12,731 nt of DNA from an uncultured Oscillochloris sp. (GTDB lineage Bacteria; Chloroflexota; Chloroflexia; Chloroflexales; Chloroflexaceae), in assembly GCA_903877945.1 (NCBI GenBank), contig CAIRFY010000203.1:1-12731 (forward strand), written 5' to 3'. A program made the translations under genes and the position numbers. Shown piece after piece: positions 7,028-12,731 of this stretch. Position 1 is the stretch's first letter. Each line of letters starts with the position of its first letter. The notes beneath the pieces were generated by a model, which searched no databases, was not told the origin of the DNA, and worked only from the letters and a program-made list of their open reading frames with translations.

Positions 7028-7070
7028 ATGCGTGGCGCGCCAACGGTCGTACCCATGCACCACCACGCAT
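7028..7070 (+). promoter_or_regulatory. Stem-forming segment in the helicase leader
   Basis: ATGCGTGG (7028-7035) and CCACGCAT (7063-7070) are perfect 8-bp inverted repeats about 20 nt after the predicted transcript start. They would form an upstream stem ahead of the terminator-like hairpin at 7091-7116. Whether this is a regulatory alternative structure is unknown. Confidence 0.4.
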
Positions 7071-7090
7071 CGTCACAACTATGTCACCTC

Positions 7091-7126
7091 AGGCCCCGCT
7101 CAGATGAGCGGGGTCTTTGTTGTTCT
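7091..7126 (+). terminator. Leader terminator/attenuator before the helicase gene
   Basis: AGGCCCCGCTC (7091-7101) pairs with GAGCGGGGTCT (7106-7116), 11 bp with one G-U pair and an AGAT loop. It is followed by TTTGTTGTTCTT. It lies between the promoter and the start at 7144, so transcripts must read through it. The same hairpin core occurs in the leader of the HNH gene. Confidence 0.75.
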
Positions 7127-7143
7127 TAGATAGAGAACTAATT

Positions 7144-7269
7144 ATGCCGCTCACCGCCCGCGATCTCGCCCGCCTGGCCGACGACGTGCTCACCTTCATT
7201 GAGCAGCGTGAGGCCGAGCAGATCGCCTACGGCGTTTACGACGTCACGATGACCGGTACCGATGTATAG
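7144..7269 (+). pseudogene. Severed N-terminal fragment of the helicase gene (41 codons)
   Basis: The frame from the ATG at 7144 encodes MPLTARDLARLADD..., an amphipathic N-terminus reading to GTDV. It then meets a TAG made by the end of an inserted element. Deleting 7267-7366 joins GTA directly to CTA and continues in frame into LNKYQPVD and the whole helicase, giving 1336 codons. This is therefore the original 5' end of the downstream gene. No strong ribosome site is seen (GAGAA about 7 nt upstream). A 41-residue peptide may still be made, and its stop overlaps the ATG at 7262. Confidence 0.8.
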
Positions 7270-10200
7270 CAATCCTAAACTGGTTATGAAAAGGAGTCGA
7301 GCCTTTAGGCGGCCTTATCCGGCTAAAGCCTTGACTCCACACAACAACCCCAAGAGGATTGCTATACTAAACAAATACCAGCCAGTGGATGCGACCCGTC
7401 CGCCCCTTGCGGATCGCGAAGATGATCTGCGTACCGCGTTGCGCTGGCTGGCCGAGGAGGTGCTGATCATCCGCTTCAGCGCCGAAGATGACCCTGCTGA
7501 TTGGGTCTTCCGCAGCCGAATCGCCGAGACGGTGCGGCTGCTCAACAAGCTGCGCCAGCGGCTCGCCTTCGACAACACGGCCAAGCAGCGTCAGCGGATT
7601 AGCCACGGCAAGCGATTGACCGGCGATGTAACGTTTCATGTCGCCCCTCGTCGCGTTCCGCGCCGCCGCCGCGCCCCCGCTGACTATCTTGCCGTATTGG
7701 ATGGCGATCCAGCGCGTGAGCGTTGCGCTGCCCTGCTGCATGAGGTGATCACAACCCGTCTACCCAAGCTTCGTGAGATCAGTCAGTTTCAGGAGGACTC
7801 GCTACGCGAGATTTTGCAGGCGGTCGAATTGAGCTCGGCACACCGCACGGAGCGCGGCGTGGTCGTTACCGCCAGTACTGGGGCCGGCAAGACCTACGCA
7901 TTCTTCCTGCCGGTGCTGGCCAAGATTATCCTGGAGCGCTGCCTGCGCGGTTGGGTCGGTGTGAAGGCGATCTGTATTTACCCGCGCGTCGCCCTCTCGG
8001 AAAACCAACTGAGTGACTTTGTTGAGGCCGCTTTCCATGTCAATCAAGTGCTGGCGACCCACGATCTACCACCGATCACAATCGGCATCGAGAGTGGCGC
8101 AGCGGTTTATCGCCGCAGTGACTTCCAGCACACCGATACGAAAAGCCGAGAGCAACTCGCCGGACGCGGCTGGCGCTATGATGAGCGCTTCGGCGGCTAC
8201 TTGGCACCCTTTGCCTACTGTGTTGGCACACCAGAGCATATCTGCGAGCAAACTCCGCAGCCGCTCGGTGTACGGCCCAGCGACACGCGCACCCTTGTCT
8301 GCCCCGCCTGCGATACGCCCTACCCCTTCATCAAGTTCGCCCGCGATGTAATGGCTGAGGCCCCGCCCGACCTGCTGATTGCGACTACTGAGTCGCTCAA
8401 CAAACGGCTGCTCTCTGCCGAACACCAATACCTCTTCGGCACCGAGCGTTTCTGCGCGCCGTCGGTGGTCATGCTTGATGAAATCCATCTTCAGACATCG
8501 ACTGCGGGCACACAGGTTGCCTTGCTCCTGCGACGACTGCTGGCGCGTATCAAACTGGGCAAGCAGGAGCGTGGTGATACCGCCAATCTGGCGTTTGTCG
8601 GGCTAAGCGCAACTATCGCTAGCCCACGCACGTTTCTCGCCGAACTGAGCGGCATCTCGGCTCAGAATATCCGCGAGGTGCAGCCCCACGAGGATGAGAT
8701 GGAGGTGATCGGTGCCGAGCGCTACATCTTCGTGCGCGCCGAGGATAGCGAGGATACAGCGGTACTCTCGACGCTCATCCAGACTGTGATGTGCGTCCTG
8801 CACACGATGCCGCAGCCGCCCACAGGTAGCGCCATCAAGCGCTACCGCGCCTTTGGCTTTGTGCAGTCACTCGATGTAGTCGGTCGCTGGCTCTACCAGA
8901 TGCAGGACGCTGAGAAGGCCCAGTCATATTTCATTCAGGATCGCGAGCGACTTCGTACTGAGCGAACGCCGGTAGCACAATGGTCGATCCGTCCGATCCC
9001 GCTCTATGTCTACCGCTTCCCGCCCTTCAATCGTCAACTCTTTCCCAATCTGTTCGGGCCGGAGTATGCCCACACCTGCGGCTGTGATCACGGGTTGCCA
9101 GATCGCACGTGTCGCTACTTTATGGCTGGTGAATGCTGGTGGGCGCTTAGCCAAAAGGATAAGGCGCGCCGTGAGCCGCTCAACATCCGGCGTAAGTCTG
9201 GCGCTGACCGGGATAAGCCCATCGAGCCTGAGGACGATCTGATCATCACGACCAGCGCCCTGGAGGTCGGCTACGACGATGAGGCGCTGATGTGTGTCAT
9301 CCAGTACACCGCGCCGAGCAACGTGGCCAGTTTTGTGCAGCGCAAGGGCCGTGGTGGGCGTAAGGTCGGCACGCGGCCCATCGTCGTTACGGTGCTCAGC
9401 CCCTACAAATCCACTGATCTGTTCCTCTTTCGCAATCAGCACCTGCTCACCGCGCCGACCTTCCGCAAACTGCCGCTCAACGCACAGAACCGCTACCTCC
9501 AGCGCATCCACGGTTTCTACGCGCTCTTTGACTGGCTGGCCTACCGCGCCCACGCCGCCGGTCGCACGCTCAGCCTCGACTACTTGAGAGTAACAGATCT
9601 GGCCTATCTGATGGAGCAAACCGCCGACGCCGAGGTGCTATTGGCCTTCAAGGACTATCTGCGGCGAGCCTTCGCGATGGACACCGAGGCGCTCGCCCGC
9701 GTGCTGACGGAGGAGTCGCAGGGGTTGCTGCTTGCGATCCTCGACGAGGGACTGGTGCAGCAGGCTCACCCGCTGCTGGCCGCAGTCGGCGCAAAGCCGA
9801 TCAAAACCCGCGATCTCCTGCGTAAGCACCTGCCCGAGAACCTCTTTTCGGACATTAACTTGCCGGAGGTGCGGGTTGATTACCGGCCCCAGGATCGCCG
9901 TGCCGATAAGCGGCCCAGCGTCGAAAGCATCAGCCTGGCCTTGAGCGAGACTATCCCTGGCAACGTGACATTCCGTGGCGGCCAGGGCGCAGCATGGGTA
10001 CCGCCCATCGCCATTGACGGCGGCCAGTTGGTCGCGCTAGAGCAACACTATATCTGCGAAGAGTTGCATGACCGCGCCAAGACGGTGAATTTGCCAGGGC
10101 GTGCGCTGCGCTTGCTCGGCATCAAAGCCACGCAGATCCGCGAACTGACCGTGCTGCGACCGCAGACGATCACGCCCGCACAGTTCAGCGCAGACCACGA

Positions 10201-11254
10201 GCGAATCTATTGGTACGCCGACCCGGTCAGCGGCGCGTTGCGTGAGCATCACGGGCGACCTGATGAACTTCAGGATGTGAAGCGCCTAGCCCACTCCAGT
10301 TCGGCCTTCCCGCTGAGTGCAGTCGTCTTGCGGGCCGAGCGTGAGCGTGCGCCGCGTGACTATAGCTTGGGCGGGACACATCCCGCCATGAGCGCCGACC
10401 CCATCAGCCACGCGCTGGTCGAGAAGATTGTGCTGCACAGTGACGAGCCAGCGAACATGAACTTGCTTCAGGTGCAGCGGCTTATCCTGGGAAGCCAGTA
10501 CACGCTCAAGTCGCGTGAGCTAGGCTTCGAGGAGATCGGCGGGGTGTTGGGGTTCTGCCGCAGCACGGCAAGCCAGGGCCATGTCGCTCTCGGCTTTGCA
10601 ATGCTCACCGAAGGGCTGGTGCTCGATGTGCGCCCGAACGTGCTGGATGGCTTTACGCTTTCGGCAAACCTGCAGCGGCGGCTGCGTACCAGTGCGATCA
10701 CCCACCGCTTTATCACTGCCCTGACGGTGGACTATGGCGTGCCCTATTTTGCCGCCGTGAACCTCGCCCATGTGCTGCTCACCGTGGCCGACCTGCGGCT
10801 CCAGGGTAATGGCGAACGACTTGCCGAGGTGCGCGGCTGGCTCAGTGCCAACACCCCCGCTGTTGCGGTGGAGGTAGAAGCCACCGCCCGCTCCGTGCAT
10901 GGCCTCTCGCCAAAGAATACGGAGGCCGTCACAGAACTGCTCAGGGACGATTACCTGCGCTGCTTCCTGGAGATCTACGAGGGCGCTGAACCTGGCGGGG
11001 CGATCTTCCAGCAATACCTGCGCGACACCTTTCAGTACAGTCTGACCATCGCGCTGCGCCAGGTTGCCCAGGAGATCGCTGGAGTTGAGGCGCTGAACTA
11101 TGTTGCCGCCTGGACTGAGCTGTATGCCGACTACGCGAGTCCTGCTGACAGCATCTGGCTCTACGAGATCGGCGTGGGCGGCATCGGCGTGATGCGGGCG
11201 ACTGTGGTGCCAGCAGATACCAAGGCGCTGCTGCGCGTCTTCGTGTATAGATAA
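7262..11254 (+). CDS. Large DExH-box helicase of a defence type (possibly DpdJ/DrmA-like), 5' end altered by insertion
   Basis: A 1330-residue superfamily 2 helicase. Motif I is ASTGAGKT (204-211, K210), motif II is DEIH (406-409), motif III is LSAT (448-451) and motif VI is QRKGRGGRK (693-701). A four-cysteine cluster lies between motifs I and II (C320, C328, C347, C350, with CPAC). A second lies in CGCDHGLPDRTC...C (C606, C608, C617, C625). Both suggest zinc or metal binding. The C-terminal 600 residues have no motif I recognise. Size and layout recall helicases of phage-defence clusters such as DpdJ (7-deazapurine DNA modification) or DrmA (DISARM); this is inference. The first 35 residues are encoded by the inserted element, and native coding resumes at 7367. 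Translation could restart at 7262, at ATG 7286 or at GTG 7385, so the product may lack the original N-terminus but keeps the complete helicase core. Confidence 0.85.
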   Translation: MYSNPKLVMKRSRAFRRPYPAKALTPHNNPKRIAILNKYQPVDATRPPLADREDDLRTALRWLAEEVLIIRFSAEDDPADWVFRSRIAETVRLLNKLRQRLAFDNTAKQRQRISHGKRLTGDVTFHVAPRRVPRRRRAPADYLAVLDGDPARERCAALLHEVITTRLPKLREISQFQEDSLREILQAVELSSAHRTERGVVVTASTGAGKTYAFFLPVLAKIILERCLRGWVGVKAICIYPRVALSENQLSDFVEAAFHVNQVLATHDLPPITIGIESGAAVYRRSDFQHTDTKSREQLAGRGWRYDERFGGYLAPFAYCVGTPEHICEQTPQPLGVRPSDTRTLVCPACDTPYPFIKFARDVMAEAPPDLLIATTESLNKRLLSAEHQYLFGTERFCAPSVVMLDEIHLQTSTAGTQVALLLRRLLARIKLGKQERGDTANLAFVGLSATIASPRTFLAELSGISAQNIREVQPHEDEMEVIGAERYIFVRAEDSEDTAVLSTLIQTVMCVLHTMPQPPTGSAIKRYRAFGFVQSLDVVGRWLYQMQDAEKAQSYFIQDRERLRTERTPVAQWSIRPIPLYVYRFPPFNRQLFPNLFGPEYAHTCGCDHGLPDRTCRYFMAGECWWALSQKDKARREPLNIRRKSGADRDKPIEPEDDLIITTSALEVGYDDEALMCVIQYTAPSNVASFVQRKGRGGRKVGTRPIVVTVLSPYKSTDLFLFRNQHLLTAPTFRKLPLNAQNRYLQRIHGFYALFDWLAYRAHAAGRTLSLDYLRVTDLAYLMEQTADAEVLLAFKDYLRRAFAMDTEALARVLTEESQGLLLAILDEGLVQQAHPLLAAVGAKPIKTRDLLRKHLPENLFSDINLPEVRVDYRPQDRRADKRPSVESISLALSETIPGNVTFRGGQGAAWVPPIAIDGGQLVALEQHYICEELHDRAKTVNLPGRALRLLGIKATQIRELTVLRPQTITPAQFSADHERIYWYADPVSGALREHHGRPDELQDVKRLAHSSSAFPLSAVVLRAERERAPRDYSLGGTHPAMSADPISHALVEKIVLHSDEPANMNLLQVQRLILGSQYTLKSRELGFEEIGGVLGFCRSTASQGHVALGFAMLTEGLVLDVRPNVLDGFTLSANLQRRLRTSAITHRFITALTVDYGVPYFAAVNLAHVLLTVADLRLQGNGERLAEVRGWLSANTPAVAVEVEATARSVHGLSPKNTEAVTELLRDDYLRCFLEIYEGAEPGGAIFQQYLRDTFQYSLTIALRQVAQEIAGVEALNYVAAWTELYADYASPADSIWLYEIGVGGIGVMRATVVPADTKALLRVFVYR
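7265..7366. mobile_element. MITE-like element (98 bp plus flanking TA duplication)
   Basis: Terminal inverted repeats TATAGCAATCCT (7265-7276) and AGGATTGCTATA (7355-7366) bound the element. TA at 7265-7266 and 7365-7366 fits a TA target duplication, as made by IS630/Tc1-mariner transposases. Inside, 7293-7312 and 7319-7338 form a long inner hairpin with two mismatches. There is no room for a transposase, so it would move in trans. Precise loss of 100 bp restores the helicase frame. Confidence 0.85.
7360..7368 (+). promoter_or_regulatory. Hybrid extended -10 element at the MITE/host junction
   Basis: The right end of the element plus two host bases reads TGCTATACT, identical to the leader promoter at 6997-7005. 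No -35 box is well placed (TTGACT at 7331 is too distant). If active, it would start transcripts near 7375 and allow use of the in-frame GTG at 7385. Confidence 0.3.
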
Positions 11255-11259
11255 GACAC

Positions 11260-11288
11260 TTGTGCTAACTTCCGGGCTATACTATAAT
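11260..11288 (+). promoter_or_regulatory. Promoter of the HNH gene leader
   Basis: TTGTGC (11260-11265), a 17-nt spacer and a perfect TATAAT (11283-11288) begin 5 nt after the helicase stop. The predicted start is about 11295-11296. The HNH gene therefore has its own promoter and need not depend on helicase transcription. Confidence 0.75.
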
Positions 11289-11295
11289 GTAGCGT

Positions 11296-11355
11296 ATGAA
11301 ACGTAAAAGAACTCGTAGATCCAGTGGATCTTCCCTGAAAGCCCCGCTCAATTGA
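11296..11355 (+). CDS. Candidate leaderless leader peptide (19 aa, Lys/Arg-rich)
   Basis: The ATG coincides with the predicted transcript start. It encodes MKRKRTRRSSGSSLKAPLN and stops with TGA in the centre of the following terminator hairpin. A ribosome finishing this ORF would cover the left arm of the hairpin and could prevent termination, as in classical attenuation. The hairpin leader of the helicase gene also contains a mini-ORF (7081-7107, MSPQAPLR) ending at the same place in the same frame. Part of that likeness is forced by the shared stem sequence, so translation is not certain. Confidence 0.35.
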   Translation: MKRKRTRRSSGSSLKAPLN

Positions 11356-11376
11356 GCGGGGCTTTCAATTTGTTCT
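11336..11376 (+). terminator. Leader terminator/attenuator before the HNH gene
   Basis: A perfect 32-bp palindrome at 11336-11367 (half-site TGAAAGCCCCGCTCAA) forms a strong hairpin followed by ATTTGTTCT. It lies between the promoter and the HNH start. It could end helicase transcripts, end a short RNA of about 80 nt made from the 11283 promoter, or attenuate the HNH gene. Its core is shared with the hairpin at 7091-7116. Confidence 0.8.
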
Positions 11377-11396
11377 CTAATTCAGAACTACGAAGC

Positions 11397-11402
11397 AGGA
11401 GG
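11397..11402 (+). promoter_or_regulatory. Strong ribosome binding site of the HNH gene
   Basis: AGGAGG lies 6 nt before the ATG at 11409. It is the only full Shine-Dalgarno consensus seen in front of a gene here, and most neighbours have weak or no such site. It fixes the start codon. Confidence 0.9.
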
Positions 11403-11408
11403 TATTTT

Positions 11409-12143
11409 ATGGCTATCGTGTATCAGGATGGCGAGCCGGGGAAAATTTGCACGTACTGTAACACATGGAAACCGCTTGATCTCTTTTACAAGAGCAAAGC
11501 AAGCAAAGATGGCTATCGACCGGATTGCAAACCCTGTATTTTCTACCGACGCAAGCAGCGTTACAATGAGAGACGTGACGAAATCTTACAAAAAGCACAA
11601 GTATACTATCAGCGCAATCGTGAGAAAATTATTGCCCGGGTAGGTGAATATCAACGAATACGTGCTGACCGATATCGCAAGTACCAGCTTAGTTACTATT
11701 ACAAGAATAGCGAAAAGATTGGTAAGGCCCGAAAAAGGCGTCGATATTCTAAGTTGGAAATCTTTCAAAGAAAGGCACGTGAGCGATATCGTAGCAATGC
11801 GGATTATCGTGAGCATCTACGAGTTTATCAACGTAGGTGGCGAAAGGAAAATCCCGACAGAGTCAAGGCAATTTGGCATCGCCGGAGAGCAAAGAAGCGC
11901 TCCGCAGGAGATTCGTTTACTCCCGAGCAGTGGGCGCTGTTAAAGGAACATTATAACTACACCTGCCTATGCTGCGGCAGACGTGAGCCTGAGATCAAGC
12001 TTACGGCTGACCATGTGATACCTTTGGGAGAGCCAGGAACTGGCCGTATTTCGAATATTCAGCCTCTGTGCCTCTCGTGCAACAGTGCAAAAGGAGCCAA
12101 GACGATTGATTATCGTCCACAATGGGATGGCGAGACTAACTAG
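11409..12143 (+). CDS. HNH endonuclease with N-terminal zinc ribbon and long basic middle region
   Basis: A 244-residue nuclease. The N-terminal CTYC...CKPC (C14, C17, C40, C43) is a zinc-ribbon module common in phage and mobile HNH proteins. Residues about 46-165 form a strongly basic, Arg/Lys/Tyr-rich, probably helical segment with loose repeats of the type YxRNREKI, suited to DNA binding. The C-terminal HNH fold has CLCCG (186-190), ADHVIPL (200-206, D201/H202), N216 and PLCLSCNSAKG (219-229). The ATG at 11409 is certain because AGGAGG lies 6 nt upstream. An earlier in-frame ATG at 11352 sits in the hairpin. The gene is clearly more AT-rich than the helicase and glycosidase genes, which suggests separate acquisition. 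It could be a defence effector or a free-standing homing-type nuclease. Confidence 0.9.
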   Translation: MAIVYQDGEPGKICTYCNTWKPLDLFYKSKASKDGYRPDCKPCIFYRRKQRYNERRDEILQKAQVYYQRNREKIIARVGEYQRIRADRYRKYQLSYYYKNSEKIGKARKRRRYSKLEIFQRKARERYRSNADYREHLRVYQRRWRKENPDRVKAIWHRRRAKKRSAGDSFTPEQWALLKEHYNYTCLCCGRREPEIKLTADHVIPLGEPGTGRISNIQPLCLSCNSAKGAKTIDYRPQWDGETN

Positions 12144-12165
12144 AGCGATTATACTATCGACAGGT

Positions 12166-12189
12166 TTTACCTCTTCATATACAGGTAAA
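12166..12189 (+). promoter_or_regulatory. Small hairpin before the partial nuclease gene
   Basis: TTTACCT (12166-12172) and AGGTAAA (12183-12189) can pair around a 10-nt loop just ahead of the ATG at 12199. It could be a weak 3' structure of the HNH transcript, or could mask the AGG-containing region that may serve as a ribosome site. A poor promoter match (TCGACA 12157-12162, TATACA 12178-12183, spacer 15) overlaps it. Confidence 0.3.
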
Positions 12190-12198
12190 GATCGAGAT

Positions 12199-12731
12199 AT
12201 GGGAAAGCTCGCAACATACTTGCAGATCGAATTCAAGCGGCTATGCCCAGCAGACTGGACGTGTGAAACGGAGCAGCGACTCTTAGCTGCTACCTTTGAC
12301 GACCAGATGGGGTACTCTTCGCGGGTTGATGTGCTTCTCCAGCGTACTGATAAGCAACGGCGACTCTGGATCGAGTTCGAGGTGAGCCGCGCCGATCCGG
12401 TCGCCAATCACGCCAAGTTCTCAGTTGCACATCTCTTTCAGCCGCAACTGTCCAGCGATACCTTTGTGTCGATGATTAGTCCTCGCGTTGAGTATGGCCG
12501 TGCGAACCTTGCTGCCAACATGATTACGTTGATGCGCAGTATTGGCATGGATGCGTTTCAGATACCGTTGACGCCATACCTAACGGCTATCCAGATCAAT
12601 CAACTCAATACCCTGGCCGTTGATGATCTCGCAGCGCACCCAGAAGTTGAATCGCAACGCGAGATTGACCGCATTCTGGCAGTTGTCGAGCCAGCCTTTA
12701 CGTCTGATTCTCGCCGCATCCATTTTGCAAG
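12199..12731 (+). CDS. Probable PD-(D/E)XK-type nuclease, 3' end beyond the window
   Basis: The frame is open from the ATG at 12199 to the window edge (177 codons, no stop) and reads MGKLATYLQIEFKRLCPADW... Within it, SSRVDVLL (D44) is followed about 15 residues later by LWIEFEVS (E59, E61) and NHAKF (K73). A conserved Asp, then a strand with an acidic pair, then a basic residue is the usual outline of restriction-endonuclease-like folds. The canonical ExK lysine is replaced (EFE), so the catalytic reading is tentative. No clear ribosome site is seen. It starts 55 nt after the HNH stop on the same strand, and co-transcription is possible. Base composition is intermediate between the HNH gene and the helicase. 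Confidence 0.6.
   Translation, partial: MGKLATYLQIEFKRLCPADWTCETEQRLLAATFDDQMGYSSRVDVLLQRTDKQRRLWIEFEVSRADPVANHAKFSVAHLFQPQLSSDTFVSMISPRVEYGRANLAANMITLMRSIGMDAFQIPLTPYLTAIQINQLNTLAVDDLAAHPEVESQREIDRILAVVEPAFTSDSRRIHFA

Noticed and set aside
7028..7129. A 33-residue ORF with three histidine codons in a row (MRGAPTVVPMHHH...), resembling a histidine-operon leader peptide
   Set aside because: It runs through the terminator, has no ribosome site, and no histidine gene follows. The His codons come from the CCACGCAT stem region.
11352..11408. Earlier in-frame ATG for the HNH protein
   Set aside because: It lies in the arm of the terminator hairpin, while AGGAGG is perfectly placed for the ATG at 11409.
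6947..12182. A 14-base inverted match (GTATATGAAGAGGT at 6947-6960 and its complement at 12169-12182) bracketing the helicase-HNH region
   Set aside because: A 14-base match between two points in a window of this size is about what chance gives. It does not extend further, and no target duplication is seen.
1..12731. CRISPR array
   Set aside because: No regularly spaced direct repeats with unique spacers were found. The only repeated units are the C-rich hairpins, the MITE ends and the paired leaders.

Overview
The window is GC-rich chromosomal bacterial DNA. Gene content suggests a Chloroflexota member, probably a filamentous Chloroflexales-type organism: a secreted glycosidase with C-terminal 'FGFPIS' modules, a CBS-containing Mn-dependent pyrophosphatase beside EttA, and C-rich dispersed repeats. 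This assignment is inference from gene style, not a database match.

Layout. Positions 1-605 hold two tRNA genes on the minus strand, tRNA-Glu(CTC) then tRNA-Asp(GTC). Both encode CCA, and they appear to share one promoter and one terminator. They are flanked by copies of a C-rich hairpin repeat. Positions 606-3540 hold a divergent pair: an SDR-family epimerase (minus) and a secreted clan GH-A-like glycosidase (plus), with back-to-back promoters. A 22-bp perfect stem at 3537-3584 serves as a terminator for the converging transcripts. Positions 3595-6635 hold a two-gene minus-strand operon, ettA followed 8 nt later by a CBS-domain family II pyrophosphatase. Both proteins belong to families tied to adenylate energy charge. 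Positions 6636-7143 are mostly leader and promoter DNA, with one doubtful small ORF.

From about 6990 to the right edge the window has the look of an accessory, defence-like locus. It contains a very large DExH helicase with two cysteine clusters, an AT-rich HNH endonuclease, and the start of a probable PD-(D/E)XK-type nuclease cut off by the window end. The helicase may belong to the DpdJ/DrmA class of phage-defence helicases, but that is a low-to-moderate confidence reading. Partner genes that would settle the system (phospholipase D, methylase, DpdA and so on) would lie outside the window.

Two points deserve attention. First, a 98-bp MITE-like element flanked by TA has inserted after codon 41 of the helicase gene. 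Removing the element plus one TA restores a single 1336-codon frame exactly. As it stands, the gene is split into a 41-codon fragment and a 1330-codon ORF that overlap at ATGTATAG. Second, the helicase gene and the HNH gene carry matching 5' leaders: a TATACT/TATAAT promoter, an intrinsic-terminator hairpin with the same CCCCGCTC core, and then GTTCT-N7-AGAACTA just before the gene. In both leaders a mini-ORF stops inside the hairpin loop. This looks like a shared, possibly translation-coupled, attenuation device.
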